A stretch of DNA of 64,000 bases from Sulfobacillus benefaciens (GTDB lineage Bacteria; Bacillota; Sulfobacillia; Sulfobacillales; Sulfobacillaceae), in contig PXYW01000003.1 of NCBI GenBank assembly GCA_003023695.1, forward strand, positions 1 to 64,000, given 5' to 3'. This document shows positions 1-9,448 of this stretch, in pieces; within the stretch, counting starts at the first letter, position 1, and each line of letters begins with the position of its first letter. The notes below the pieces were generated by a model, which saw only the letters and a list, made by a program, of their open reading frames with translations, searched no databases and was not told where the DNA came from. Position numbers and translations under genes: made by a program.

Positions 1-1396
1 GGGCCACGTCTACCAAATACGGCTGCCGGAAATACGGGCTGCCTTTGGCCCAATAGATCCCCAACGGAATTAGGCCCAGCGCCATGGTGCCAAACCCGAC
101 CCCCAGGGATATCGCGTTGAGCGAGCCCACCACCTGAAACAGCAACCAAAACATAAACACGGCCCCAATCAATGGCCAAAGGCCAATGAACAGCGCGTTC
201 CCCCAGGATTTGAGCACGATGGATCGATACGCCACGACCACCGACACCCCCGCTAAGCCATAATAAATCGCGATTTGCAGCCCAATAGCATTAATCGCAT
301 CACTCATCACCGCACTGACCGATCCCACAAAGTTCGACAACACAAACAACACCAAGGACACCAGCCCCACCACAATGCTGGCAATCCAGGGCGTCCGCCA
401 CACCGGATGCACCTGCCCAAACGCCCGCGGCAACGTGTGGTCCCGGCCCATGGCAAATAACGATCGCGTGACTTGAATCAACGACGTTTCCAAGGTGGCA
501 ATCGTCGACAGCATCACCGCGATCGCCAGCACCTTGCCGCCAAGGCCCGGCCACACCACTTGGCCCAACACCGCCAGCACATCCGCGCTGTTCGCGTTAA
601 TCACCTTCGCCGGCAGGCTGAGGTTGGTCGCCACGGTAAAGATTTGAAACAGCAGGAAAATCACCACCACGCCCCAGAGCCCGCCCCAGCCGGGCGTCTG
701 GCGCGCGTTTTGGGTTTCTTCATTGAGGTTGGCACTGACATCCCAGCCCCAATAATAAAAGGCCGCCACCAGCCCGCCGGCGGCAAAGCCCGCCAACCCA
801 TGAAACCGGGACAAACCCCACCACGACCAGGAAAACGGCACCACCGCATGCCCCACCGCATGGACGATGGCCAAGACCGCAAAGACGACTAAAATAGCGA
901 TTTCTACCGACGACATCATCCACTGCACGCGTGCCGTAATGCGAATGCCAATCATCACCATGATCGCCATCAGTAAAAACCAGAGGCTCCCCACAATGGT
1001 GACCCACCCGACGTTGTTGGCCCATTGGGCGTTAAATAGGGCCAAGGTGACCGAACCCGCGGGGAGCGACCCGGCGACCATGAACAAGGTGGCGGACACC
1101 ACTAACGCCCACCCCGCCAAATACCCAAAGAAGGGATGCAGGCTGCGGCCGACCCAGGCATACGAGGCGCCCGCGTTGGCTTGGGTGCGGCCCAAGTAAC
1201 TAAACGCCCAGGCAATGCCAAACATGGGGATCCCGCACCACAACAAGGCGGCCGGACCCGCCAGGCCCACGGCGGCCACTAACGTGGCCGTCGAGGCGGC
1301 AATCGAATAGGCCGGGGCACTGCCGGCAATGGCCATAATCATCGAGTCAAAGCGCCCCAGCACATTGGCGTCTAACCGATTGACATTGGTGTTCAT
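1..1396 (-). CDS. APC-family amino acid/polyamine permease, C-terminus cut by window edge
   Basis: Reading the minus strand from an ATG at 1394-1396 gives an open frame of 465 codons that runs off the left edge. A GGGGGAAG ribosome site lies just upstream. The start MNTNVNRLDANVLGRFDSM is followed by a long hydrophobic helix and the stretch GSAPAYSIAAS, the G-S-x-P-like first-helix signature of the APC superfamily; many further membrane helices follow. It sits 44 bases downstream of the aminotransferase in the same direction as the agmatinase and aldehyde dehydrogenase genes, so uptake of agmatine, putrescine or a related amino compound is inferred. The segment is clearly richer in G+C, with G/C-rich third positions, than the genes beside it. 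The substrate is not readable from sequence. Family confidence is high. Confidence 0.9.
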   Translation of the reverse strand, partial: MNTNVNRLDANVLGRFDSMIMAIAGSAPAYSIAASTATLVAAVGLAGPAALLWCGIPMFGIAWAFSYLGRTQANAGASYAWVGRSLHPFFGYLAGWALVVSATLFMVAGSLPAGSVTLALFNAQWANNVGWVTIVGSLWFLLMAIMVMIGIRITARVQWMMSSVEIAILVVFAVLAIVHAVGHAVVPFSWSWWGLSRFHGLAGFAAGGLVAAFYYWGWDVSANLNEETQNARQTPGWGGLWGVVVIFLLFQIFTVATNLSLPAKVINANSADVLAVLGQVVWPGLGGKVLAIAVMLSTIATLETSLIQVTRSLFAMGRDHTLPRAFGQVHPVWRTPWIASIVVGLVSLVLFVLSNFVGSVSAVMSDAINAIGLQIAIYYGLAGVSVVVAYRSIVLKSWGNALFIGLWPLIGAVFMFWLLFQVVGSLNAISLGVGFGTMALGLIPLGIYWAKGSPYFRQPYLVDVA

Positions 1397-1439
1397 TATC
1401 TTCCCCCTTTTGACAACCTTTAAGTTCCAGCGAGGAGCC

Positions 1440-2774
1440 CTATTTTTGTAGGGAACGCTCCACTGCACTCAAAACTTGGTCAATTTGTCCGTAGCTAATC
1501 GAATAGGGTGGTTCAATGCGAATCACTTGGGCATTGTTTAAGGTTCCTCCCACCAAAATTCGTTCCGCGAAAAGTGATTTCGCAACTTGGTATCCGGTTT
1601 CGTGATTGCGAAACTCCATGCCCATGAGCAAGCCACGACCGCGGGCTTCTACCATCAACTCCGGATAAGTCTGCTGGATCCTCTGTAGTCCTTGAAGGAA
1701 ATAGTCGCCTTTCTCTTTGGCGATAGCAGGAACATCTTCTTCAACAATGGTGTGGATCGCTGCAATGGCCGCAGATGCACAAAGCGGGTTGCCTCCGAAT
1801 GTTGACGATCCCAAAATGAAGGGGTTGTCCTCCATTTGTCCCCACCATTTAGTTTTAGTTACCATACACGCAATCGGCATTACTCCACCGCCAAACGCCT
1901 TCCCCAGCGTCATGATGTCCGGTGTCACCCCAACATAATCGGATGCAAACAAAGTGCCTGTCCGCCCCATGCCGGTTTGAATTTCGTCGATAATCAAGAG
2001 ACATTCATGCCGATCGCAAATCTCTCGCAAAGCGGGCAAATACGAGTCGGGTGGAATGTTGACGCCACCTTCTCCCTGAATCGGTTCGACAATGACTCCC
2101 GCCACCGTTTCCCCTGTAAGTTCCAATTGGCGAATTGCTTCTTCCACTGCCGCCGCATCCCCATATGGCACATGCTGAAACCCAGGCACTAACGGCAAAT
2201 AGGGTGTGCGATACAGTCCTTTGCCGGTGGCGGACAACGAGCCCATAGTCTTTCCATGAAATCCTTTTTCCGTGGAAATAAACCATTTTTTCCCGGTTGC
2301 CAAACGGGCCAGTTTGAGAGCCATCTCGTTGGCTTCAGTACCTGCATTCACCATATACGAGTGTTGCAGGTCGCCCGGCGTAATCATGGCCACGAGTTTC
2401 GAGAGATAACCTCGGAGCGGATCTATCAGTTCTTGGCTGTGCAAGGCTTGACGGTGCAACTGCTTCTCCACCGCTTGAATCACGCGCGGATGCCGATGTC
2501 CCAGCAGGTATACCCCGTAACCACCTAGGCAATCGATATACTCAACGCCTTGTGTGTCACGGAAAACAGCGCCCTCGTCCGACCATTCCGCAACTCCCAC
2601 TTGATCCGCATAGGACTTGCGACTCTTTAAGATAGCTTCCGTCACATACAACGGAAAGTTTTCCAATGAGTCCTGCACAATGCGTTCTCCCTGGGCTGCG
2701 GTCAACTGGTCACTAGCCATTAATGACAAGATTCGGCCCGATTCCGCCAAGATGTCTTCGCGGGTCGCTCTCAT
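1440..2774 (-). CDS. Class III PLP aminotransferase, putrescine aminotransferase-like
   Basis: A 444-residue class III (fold type I) pyridoxal-phosphate aminotransferase. The PLP lysine lies in MTLGKAFGGG and the cofactor-ring aspartate in LLIIDEIQTGMGRTG. The motif NAGTEANEMALKLAR binds the phosphate, and GSSTFGGNPLCASAA is typical of putrescine/ornithine aminotransferases. The N-terminal extension of about 60 residues before the core resembles the YgjG/PatA type. It lies 15 bases downstream of agmatinase and upstream of a permease. Inferred reaction: putrescine plus an oxo acid to 4-aminobutanal, which the neighbouring aldehyde dehydrogenase would oxidise to GABA. Ornithine or another omega-amino substrate cannot be excluded. 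Confidence 0.88.
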   Translation of the reverse strand: MRATREDILAESGRILSLMASDQLTAAQGERIVQDSLENFPLYVTEAILKSRKSYADQVGVAEWSDEGAVFRDTQGVEYIDCLGGYGVYLLGHRHPRVIQAVEKQLHRQALHSQELIDPLRGYLSKLVAMITPGDLQHSYMVNAGTEANEMALKLARLATGKKWFISTEKGFHGKTMGSLSATGKGLYRTPYLPLVPGFQHVPYGDAAAVEEAIRQLELTGETVAGVIVEPIQGEGGVNIPPDSYLPALREICDRHECLLIIDEIQTGMGRTGTLFASDYVGVTPDIMTLGKAFGGGVMPIACMVTKTKWWGQMEDNPFILGSSTFGGNPLCASAAIAAIHTIVEEDVPAIAKEKGDYFLQGLQRIQQTYPELMVEARGRGLLMGMEFRNHETGYQVAKSLFAERILVGGTLNNAQVIRIEPPYSISYGQIDQVLSAVERSLQK

Positions 2775-2789
2775 AATATCGTCTCCTTT

Positions 2790-3737
2790 TTAATGTAAAC
2801 CGTCACCGGGAATCATGGTGAACAACAAATCATGTGCAACAGTCGCAGCAAAAAGTGCTGAGTTTCCTGTCAGGTCCAAATCCGGCGCCAATTCCACAAC
2901 ATCGGCACCCACCACGGAACAGTTCAGTCCTCGCAACAGCGACAATACCATGTGGCTTGACGGTCCCCCAGCCTCTGGGGTTCCGGTACCCGGGGCAAAT
3001 GCGGGGTCCACCACATCAATGTCACAAGAAATGTACACAGAACAGTCGGCTACCCTGGCCTGTATTCGTTCTAGCACCCACGGCGTCCCCCGCGCTATCC
3101 ATTGGTCCGTCGTTACCTGCTCGATGCCAAACTCAGCTCCATAGTGATCTTCTGAGACGTCATCCAAACTCCCCCGAATCCCGATTTGGATACTGTGCCC
3201 AGGATCAATCAATTGTTCGTCTAATGCACGTCTAAATACTGTAGCATGGTTATAGCGGCTACCCCAAAATTCGTCCCACAGATCGGTATGCGAATCCAAA
3301 TGAATCAGGGCTAGAGGTCGGCGACCTTTGGCCAAAGCCCGCAGTGGTGCCAACGACACCGAATGGTCGCCGCCCAATAACAGCACTCGTGTGCTGTTCG
3401 GAAAGGCCCCCAAGGCCTCTTCCATGGATTGAAGCGATTTCTCGACGCTCATCGGAATAACAAACAAGTCGCCCGCATCAGCTACTGAAGCTCCCTCGGT
3501 TAAAAATCGTCGCCGTTGGCGATGATAGGGATAAAGTCCTGCAGAAGCATGACGAATTGCCTTTGGGCCCATGCGTGCGCCGGGACGAAAAGTGGTGCCG
3601 CCATCAAACGGCGCTCCTACCACGACCACCGAGACTGGTTGGTCGTCTTGATACCGTGGCAACTTCATAAAGGTATCCTCGCCGGCAAACCTTGGCATTT
3701 CGTTTTCTGGAATCGGATCCTGCCGACGTGGTCCCAC
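2790..3737 (-). CDS. speB: Agmatinase (ureohydrolase family)
   Basis: A 315-residue arginase/agmatinase-family metallohydrolase that would split agmatine into putrescine and urea. The manganese ligands are visible: histidine in GGDHSVSLA, aspartates and histidine in HLDSHTDLWDE, and the two aspartates in SCDIDVVDPAFAPG. The sequence HLDSHTDLW followed by YNHATVFRRA is typical of agmatinases. The GTG at 3735-3737 is preceded by a strong GAGGAGG six to seven bases upstream, so the long N-terminus is preferred over the internal ATGs. It is second in the operon, after the aldehyde dehydrogenase and before the aminotransferase, which supports agmatine rather than arginine or guanidinobutyrate, though the latter remain possible. 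Confidence 0.88.
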   Translation of the reverse strand: MGPRRQDPIPENEMPRFAGEDTFMKLPRYQDDQPVSVVVVGAPFDGGTTFRPGARMGPKAIRHASAGLYPYHRQRRRFLTEGASVADAGDLFVIPMSVEKSLQSMEEALGAFPNSTRVLLLGGDHSVSLAPLRALAKGRRPLALIHLDSHTDLWDEFWGSRYNHATVFRRALDEQLIDPGHSIQIGIRGSLDDVSEDHYGAEFGIEQVTTDQWIARGTPWVLERIQARVADCSVYISCDIDVVDPAFAPGTGTPEAGGPSSHMVLSLLRGLNCSVVGADVVELAPDLDLTGNSALFAATVAHDLLFTMIPGDGLH

Positions 3738-3870
3738 GCGCTTCCCTCCTCAACAACTAGATTGCGAATATTCTCCCTGAATTCTGCAAATCAAGGTAAA
3801 TTCCTCTGTGCGGATCGCACTGTAGTTTTGCTAAATTCTGTGCGCGAAGCCTGTTAATCGATGCCGTGTC

Positions 3871-5319
3871 CTACTGTATCCGAAGATATAGGTGTTTACT
3901 CTCCATGAATTCTTCTAAACCTGGTTTGCCCAGTTCTCGGCCAAACCCCGACTGCTTATACCCACCCCAGGGAGCTTCCGACGGAGCCGGCTGAGAATCA
4001 TTGATCCACACTGTTCCCGCTCGCAATGCCTTACCTAATCTCAGTGCCCTGTCCAACTGCTGCGTCCACACGGAGGCTGCCAGCCCGTAGGGCGAATTAT
4101 TCGCAGCGGCAATCACCTCGGACTCGGAGTGAAACCGTCTTATCGCCATAACTGGTCCAAATATTTCTTCCGTCATAATCGCCGACTCCGACGCCGCACC
4201 TGCAAACACTGTTGGCGGCACAAAATATCCCGCAGCTAAGGCAGGATTAGCAGGCAATGCCCCTTGTACCACCAGTTCGGCCCCCTCTTCTTGGGCAGAC
4301 CGAATATAGGACTCTACTCGTTGCTTTTGACTGTGGCTAATAAGCGGACCCATGGTAGCCTCTGGGTCAAGTCCACTGCCTAAACGCACTTTTGCCGCCT
4401 CTTGGGCAATACTTGCCACGACGCGATCATAAATCTTGTCCTCCACATAAACCCGCGCGGTTGCCGAACACACCTCACCCTGATTCCAAAACACCCCGAA
4501 GCAGGTTCCAGGCACAGCGCGCGACAAATCCGCGTCGGCAAAGATAATGGCCGGTGATTTCCCGCCCAATTCCAAAGTTACCCTTTTTACTGAATCAGCT
4601 GCGACGCGTTGGATTCTTTTGCCTACTTCCAACGATCCCGTGAAACTCACCTTATCTACTAATGGATGCCGCACCAATGATTCTCCCGCATGAATCCCAT
4701 CACCGGTAACGACATTAAAGACTCCCGGCGGCAACCCGGCTTCCTCCAATATCTCCGGCAATAACAATGCGGTCAACGGCGTTTGTTCCGCGGGTTTAAG
4801 CACCACTGAGCATCCTGCTGCCAAAGCCGGAGCGGTTTTTTGCACCGCCATTAGAAAAGGATAATTCCACGGAACGATGGCCGCCACGACCCCCATTGGC
4901 TCACGGAGCACCAGACTCATCGCTTCAGGCCCCACTGGTATTACCTCTCCTGTCAACTTGGTAACCCAGCCCGCATAATATTCCAGGATATATGCCGCCT
5001 CATCGATATCGGCCAAGGCATCGCGAAGAGGTTTGCCTGAATCCTGCACTTCCAGTACCGCTAGGTCATCACGCCGTCGCCGGACAATATTTGCCGCTTC
5101 GAATAAAACTCGGGCGCGAGTGCGTTCCGCAATTTTAGACCATATCCCTGAGTCGAAAGCCGTCCGTGCTGCGCGGCAGGCATCATCAACATCGTCAGCC
5201 GATGCCTCCGGTACCGTGGCTAATACGGTGCCAGTACCAGGATCATAGACCTCAAACCACGTGCCAGAACGACTTTCTACCCATCGGCCGCCAATGTACA
5301 TTTTGTGCTTCGCAACCAT
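3871..5319 (-). CDS. NAD(P)-dependent aldehyde dehydrogenase, likely aminobutyraldehyde/betaine-aldehyde type
   Basis: A 482-residue ALDH superfamily enzyme. The general base glutamate lies in VTLELGGKSPAI and the catalytic cysteine in NQGEVCSATARVYV. The Rossmann motif is SFTGSLEVGKR and the C-terminal signature is GGYKQSGFGRELGK. The reading frame is open further upstream, but GGAGG seven bases before the ATG at 5317-5319 fixes the start. As first gene of an operon with agmatinase, a putrescine-type aminotransferase and a permease, the likely substrate is 4-aminobutanal, giving GABA. Betaine aldehyde or another amino-aldehyde would look similar. Confidence 0.88.
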   Translation of the reverse strand: MVAKHKMYIGGRWVESRSGTWFEVYDPGTGTVLATVPEASADDVDDACRAARTAFDSGIWSKIAERTRARVLFEAANIVRRRRDDLAVLEVQDSGKPLRDALADIDEAAYILEYYAGWVTKLTGEVIPVGPEAMSLVLREPMGVVAAIVPWNYPFLMAVQKTAPALAAGCSVVLKPAEQTPLTALLLPEILEEAGLPPGVFNVVTGDGIHAGESLVRHPLVDKVSFTGSLEVGKRIQRVAADSVKRVTLELGGKSPAIIFADADLSRAVPGTCFGVFWNQGEVCSATARVYVEDKIYDRVVASIAQEAAKVRLGSGLDPEATMGPLISHSQKQRVESYIRSAQEEGAELVVQGALPANPALAAGYFVPPTVFAGAASESAIMTEEIFGPVMAIRRFHSESEVIAAANNSPYGLAASVWTQQLDRALRLGKALRAGTVWINDSQPAPSEAPWGGYKQSGFGRELGKPGLEEFMESKHLYLRIQ

Positions 5320-5644
5320 TGTGACACCTCCTACCTTGTAATTTAACCTGATTTCACCTTTCAAGCGCTCATTCGCATCAATGCTCGGGGTTTAGGTCGT
5401 ACGCATCATTCCCCCTCTTTACCATATCATCGCTAAAAATTGGATGAATTGGACATTGTGTCATTATTTTGCTGTCATGTTCCTACGTTTCGTTGGCCAT
5501 TTTGCGGTTGCGGAAGAATTTTCTGTAGAATCTCGTAGTGCTTGGAAGGAAAACCCACGAATAGTGTCGAATATATTGCCGCGAACCATATTTCCCTTGA
5601 CCCGCCGCACCGACATTAGACTATCACTCCCAGGAGGAATTGTT
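5320..5644. promoter_or_regulatory. Divergent intergenic region between agmatine operon and peptide-binding protein gene
   Basis: These 325 bases separate two genes pointing away from each other, so promoters for both are expected. An in-frame extension of the plus-strand gene covers most of it, but I judge it non-coding. The only strong ribosome site on the plus strand is AGGAGG at 5632-5637, directly before the GTG at 5645. A TTGACC at about 5597 may be a -35 box, but I could not match a good -10. No regulator gene is adjacent. Confidence 0.4.
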
Positions 5645-7372
5645 GTGAGACTAAAATCCCCGTGGTTAGTGACGACCGCGATATTGCCCTTGTTAGCTGC
5701 AGGCTGCGGAGCGAGCACTTCCCCATCAAACACTGCCAGCGGCGGCATAGCTGTCGTGGGATTGTCGCCCCAATCATCGCCTAATTGGTTTTTCCCAGTA
5801 TTATCTCTGGCCGATTATTCTGATCTTAACACCCAGGTCGCATCCTTGCTCTACGAACCCTTGCTATACATCAATAAACAGGACCAAGTGGATTTTTCTC
5901 GTTCTATTGCCACCAGCATAATCCCAAGCCACAACGACACCGTGTACACCATTACACTGGGCAACAAATATCGTTGGTCCAACGGAACTCCAGTGACCGC
6001 CCAAGATGTGGTATTTACCTGGGATGTGATGAATGCAGCGAGCAGCAATGCCCCAAACTTACCGTGGACCTATGGCGGGGAAGGAATTGGCGGGGTGCCT
6101 ACCAAGTGGCAAAGTGTTGTCGCCAAAGGTTCGCATACCGTAGTAGTTACGCTAACCGCGCCCTCTAGTCCCGATTGGTTCGAGCATAACGGGCTCTCGC
6201 AAATTATGCCAGCACCGGCATCGGTTTGGGATAAGTATCCGACCAATATGAACCAAGAACTCAAATTTATTGAGAAATTGTCTAACTCTCCCGATGCCCC
6301 GGAATATAAGGTGGTTGACGGGCCCTATAAGTTTTTCGCCATGTCCCCCAATAACTACTGGTCATTTGTCCCCAACCCCACTTATGGAGGGCACAAGTCC
6401 TCTCTCAGCAAGGTCGTTTTGCAATACGAAACATCGTCTTCCTCAGAATTCACCGAACTGAAAACGGGGGCCCTAAGTGTAGGATTCCTGCCGCCATCAA
6501 TGTGGAAGTCACGCAACCAATTAACTAATGACACCATGCGCTCAATTTACCTGCTGGGATTCAACTTCTTGTTGCCTAACCTGAACCCCAAAGGTCCTGA
6601 CGGCATTGGTAAGGCCTTTAATTCCCTATATGTGCGTGAGGCATTGCAAATGGGGGTCAACCAACAAGGCATCATTAACACATTCTTTCATGGCCACGGG
6701 GTGGTAGAAACCTCTCCCATTCCATCCCAACCGCCGACGCCTTTTTTTGATTCCCAATTGTCCAACCCACTTTATCCGTTTAATCCAAAAGCAGGGATGA
6801 AACTGCTAGAATCTCATGGTTGGCATCTGGTCAATGGAGTAATGACCAATGGCGCAGAAAAACTGTCGTTTAACCTGGTGTACGCCAGTGGTAGTCAAAC
6901 GTATTCTAGCATCGTCCAATTACTGAAAGACGACTGGGCTCAAGAAGGCATTCAAGTGACTTTACAATCGATGCCGTTTGACAATGTCATTGCCGACGCG
7001 ACCCCCTCAGACCCTTCACAATGGGCCATGTTAAATTGGGGTGGCGGTCTCTCGTTTAGCTGGACCTACGAACCCGACTACTTCCCGTCCGGCGGAGGAC
7101 TTTTCGGCACCAACGCCGCCAACAACGCAGGCGATTACTCCAACACTGAAATGAACACTCTGTTGCACGCCATTTACCTTCCAGGATCGTCGTCCCAAAC
7201 CATTACCCGGCTGTATCGCTATGAGGCTTATGCGGCCAAACAACTCCCGGTAATCTGGCTGCCCTATACCCCCATGTTTACCGAACATGTCAATTCGCTA
7301 CATGGCTATGTATCGTCTTTCAACCCCATCGAAGACATCTTTTACCCCAATTATTGGACCTTAAGCCACTAG
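5645..7372 (+). CDS. ABC transporter substrate-binding lipoprotein, peptide/nickel (family 5)
   Basis: A 575-residue family 5 solute-binding protein (DppA/OppA/NikA fold) expected to sit on the outer face of the membrane and deliver peptides or similar solutes to an ABC importer. The GTG at 5645 with AGGAGG seven bases upstream gives a short basic N-terminus, one hydrophobic segment and a lipobox LLAAGC near residue 24. Internal family features include VYTITLGNKYRWSNGTPVTA and ALQMGVNQQGII. No permease or ATPase gene is next to it, so it is an orphan component or its partners lie elsewhere. The 67 codons open upstream of this start are probably untranslated. Confidence 0.85.
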   Translation: MRLKSPWLVTTAILPLLAAGCGASTSPSNTASGGIAVVGLSPQSSPNWFFPVLSLADYSDLNTQVASLLYEPLLYINKQDQVDFSRSIATSIIPSHNDTVYTITLGNKYRWSNGTPVTAQDVVFTWDVMNAASSNAPNLPWTYGGEGIGGVPTKWQSVVAKGSHTVVVTLTAPSSPDWFEHNGLSQIMPAPASVWDKYPTNMNQELKFIEKLSNSPDAPEYKVVDGPYKFFAMSPNNYWSFVPNPTYGGHKSSLSKVVLQYETSSSSEFTELKTGALSVGFLPPSMWKSRNQLTNDTMRSIYLLGFNFLLPNLNPKGPDGIGKAFNSLYVREALQMGVNQQGIINTFFHGHGVVETSPIPSQPPTPFFDSQLSNPLYPFNPKAGMKLLESHGWHLVNGVMTNGAEKLSFNLVYASGSQTYSSIVQLLKDDWAQEGIQVTLQSMPFDNVIADATPSDPSQWAMLNWGGGLSFSWTYEPDYFPSGGGLFGTNAANNAGDYSNTEMNTLLHAIYLPGSSSQTITRLYRYEAYAAKQLPVIWLPYTPMFTEHVNSLHGYVSSFNPIEDIFYPNYWTLSH

Positions 7373-7464
7373 ACGGGGCGGGCTTCAATGTCCGCCCAAT
7401 AATTGCGGCAAAGAATACCCATCGTGTTAATCTCGCCGAGCAGCCCGAACTTTTTGCCCACCTT

Positions 7465-8160
7465 TTAACGAAGTGCGCTGGACAGTGAGATCTTTAGGTC
7501 ACGTTCCATCTCGCGAAATCCGGTTTCTGTTACCCGCATCGCTCGCCCTCCCGGAATCCGCTCGATCCATTTCAATTCGAGCAACCGGTTCATCATGGCC
7601 GATCCTAACGCCCCTGCCAAGTGATGTCTACGGGCGCTCCAATCCAAGCATTGCCGAGCGAAGTGACGTCGGCTGCGTCGAAGAGCGTCCAGATCGATGT
7701 CGAATCCCTCGAACCATCGCTCGCCATCCACAGTAACAACATAATCCCGTCCCACCTCCTGAATCAGACCGCCTTCCCGCATCATGTCTGTCAATGCAAC
7801 CCCGAGATCTCCTGCTAGATGGTCATAGCAGGTTCTGGCAAATCGCAAAGCCCGCACCTGTTCGGATTGCCGAAGAGACCGAATCGGTTTGGGATTCGCA
7901 ATAGCATTGAGGGATTCCAGCGCTAGTCCAACCTCCGCATTAGCCAAGCGATAATATCGATGCCTCCCATAAGGCTCAGCAACCAACAACCCTCCGTGCA
8001 CCATCTTGGCGAGGTGCGCACTGGCCGTCTGCGGCGTCACTCCTGCAGCGCGTGCCAGTTCATTTGCTGGCAGCGAGCGCCCATCAGCTAAATACATCAA
8101 CATCGCCGCGCGAGATTCATCGCCTATTAACGAAGCAATCTCCACTATGTCCGGTATCAC
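7465..8160 (-). CDS. ArsR-family winged-helix transcriptional regulator
   Basis: A 231-residue regulator with an N-terminal ArsR-type winged helix at about residues 5-80. The recognition helix reads GVTPQTASAHLAKM and is followed by a wing around GRHRYYRLA. The remaining 150 residues have no visible metal-binding cysteines and probably form a ligand or dimerisation region. The start is placed at the GTG at 8158-8160 because AAAGGGGG precedes it at good spacing; the ATG 14 codons upstream lacks a ribosome site. It is transcribed away from the flavin-reductase gene across about 120 bases, so it probably represses that gene and itself. The effector is unknown. Confidence 0.8.
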   Translation of the reverse strand: MIPDIVEIASLIGDESRAAMLMYLADGRSLPANELARAAGVTPQTASAHLAKMVHGGLLVAEPYGRHRYYRLANAEVGLALESLNAIANPKPIRSLRQSEQVRALRFARTCYDHLAGDLGVALTDMMREGGLIQEVGRDYVVTVDGERWFEGFDIDLDALRRSRRHFARQCLDWSARRHHLAGALGSAMMNRLLELKWIERIPGGRAMRVTETGFREMERDLKISLSSALR

Positions 8161-8279
8161 TTGATTCGCCCCCTTTAAATCGCTACGTTTCCATAGTAAC
8201 ATTTATACTTCGTCCTCTAACGAATGTTTGCCATTCTAAAATAGACTGGGGTCCAATGAAACAACAGGAGGCAAGCATA

Positions 8280-8900
8280 ATGAAACCCGTTCAAGCGCAA
8301 TCGATACCAACCAGAATCGTCCATCCCCAAATCTTGTATTTTGGCACGCCAGTGGTGCTGCTCACGACTCTTAACCGCAACGCAACCACGAACATCACCC
8401 CCATGTCATCGGCATGGGCTTTGGGAAACCGAATCATTCTTGGATTGGGTGAAGGGGGTCAGGGTTTAGCCAACCTTCGGCACCATGGTGAGTGTGTAGT
8501 AAACCTTCCCGGTCCCGAACTATGGTCTCAAGTGGAGGCCTTAGCTCCCTTTACTGGCGCAGATCCTGTTCCAGCGTCTAAGCAGGGTGTGTTCCGTTTC
8601 CAACCTGACAAGTTTGGGGCTGCCGATTTGACACCCGTGCCATCCTGTAAGGTCCGCCCTTATCGTATTGCCGAATGCCCGCTCCAGATCGAGGCGCAAC
8701 TCGTGGATATTCGGGAATCAGGAAACCACATTCGTTTTGGGATTGTCGAATTAGAATCAATCACAGTTCATGCCCATGTGGAGATTGTTATCGATGATTC
8801 GCACATTAATCCCTTAGCATGGAGTCCACTCATCTACAATTTTCGTCATTACTTTGGGTTAGGCCATGAATTAGGAAAAACTTTCAGAGCAGAGATTTAA
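8280..8900 (+). CDS. Flavin reductase-like (FMN-binding split-barrel) protein
   Basis: A 206-residue protein of the flavin reductase-like domain family (DIM6/NTAB-type split barrel). These either reduce FMN with NAD(P)H for a partner monooxygenase or act as flavoenzymes themselves. Supporting stretches are TPVVLLTTLNRNATTNITP, the SSAWALGN region that contacts FMN phosphate, and HGECVVNLP. The ATG at 8280 follows a clear AGGAGG. The divergent ArsR-family gene is the likely regulator. No monooxygenase partner is adjacent. The gene ends in a terminator-like hairpin at 8919-8942. Confidence 0.8.
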   Translation: MKPVQAQSIPTRIVHPQILYFGTPVVLLTTLNRNATTNITPMSSAWALGNRIILGLGEGGQGLANLRHHGECVVNLPGPELWSQVEALAPFTGADPVPASKQGVFRFQPDKFGAADLTPVPSCKVRPYRIAECPLQIEAQLVDIRESGNHIRFGIVELESITVHAHVEIVIDDSHINPLAWSPLIYNFRHYFGLGHELGKTFRAEI

Positions 8901-8918
8901 TGCAGACTTGTACAGCAG

Positions 8919-8942
8919 TTGTCCAGTTTCGTTTCTGGACAA
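8919..8942 (+). terminator. Terminator-like hairpin after flavin reductase gene
   Basis: TTGTCCAG at 8919-8926 pairs perfectly with CTGGACAA at 8935-8942 across an eight-base loop, followed by GAAATTTTC. The T-tract is weak but the position, 18 bases after the stop codon, fits a rho-independent terminator. Confidence 0.55.
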
Positions 8943-9203
8943 GAAATTTTCAAAGCGTAGAAGCACGGCTAGCCGCAATGTAAAGGCGACGATGAGCAGT
9001 CACCAGAAACAGGGGGATCGGGGCATTGAGGCTGGGAATGACGCATTAACCACACGATAACGGTCTCACAGGTGTTTTAGAAGCGTTTAGTTGCGAAAAA
9101 CGACGGAAGCCCGCCCCCTGGTTCGACGACCGGGGGGATTACTATCTTGTGGTCCCTAACATGAGAACCGGAGATATCTACCGGGCACCTAGCTGCCAAA
9201 TCC
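8943..9203. other. Gene-poor stretch, nothing firmly assigned
   Basis: No gene with a start and ribosome site was found here. A plus-strand frame at about 9050-9235 stays open for about 60 codons and reads like protein, but it lacks a start codon and overlaps the end of the next minus-strand gene, so it may be a relic of an older gene. Confidence 0.3.
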
Positions 9204-9401
9204 TTACCACCCCAACTGCACCATCGTCACCGTAAACAGCACAAAAGTCGCCAACGCTAGCCCTACGTGCGCATACACCCACAACACCGGAAATCGCGAG
9301 TTGCCCAACACAATCCAAAAAAAGATGACGGCGCCAAATGCTGATAGAAGCAGAAACAACGCATAGGTGATAAACACCAAAGGCTGATATATTGGCGTCA
9401 T
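9204..9401 (-). CDS. Small two-helix membrane protein with HVGLA motif (paralog B)
   Basis: A 65-residue membrane protein starting at MTPIYQPLVF. The ATG at 9399-9401 follows AGGGGGCGACATCC. It has two hydrophobic helices, about residues 8-32 and 40-62. The second begins HVGLALATFVLF with histidine 45 at the membrane edge. The protein encoded directly upstream carries nearly the same motif, HVGLAVATFITF, in the same place, so the two are tandem paralogs. I do not recognise a named family. A buried histidine could bind haem, copper or iron, but nothing here proves this. It is the last gene of a run that starts with the diiron protein at 9774-10526. Confidence 0.7.
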   Translation of the reverse strand: MTPIYQPLVFITYALFLLLSAFGAVIFFWIVLGNSRFPVLWVYAHVGLALATFVLFTVTMVQLGW

Positions 9402-9448
9402 GGATGTCGCCCCCTTTGTCTGGCAATGGCGTAACTTCCCCAAACCAT

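Noticed and set aside
275-1199. Several plus- and minus-strand open frames over the first 1.2 kb
   Set aside because: They are frames opposite to or shifted from the G+C-rich permease gene and have low-complexity, histidine/arginine/glycine-rich translations without ribosome sites.
9050-9235. Plus-strand open stretch of about 60 codons reading like protein (DDRGDYYLVVPNMRTGD)
   Set aside because: No start codon or ribosome site, and its end overlaps the minus-strand membrane gene; at most a relic.
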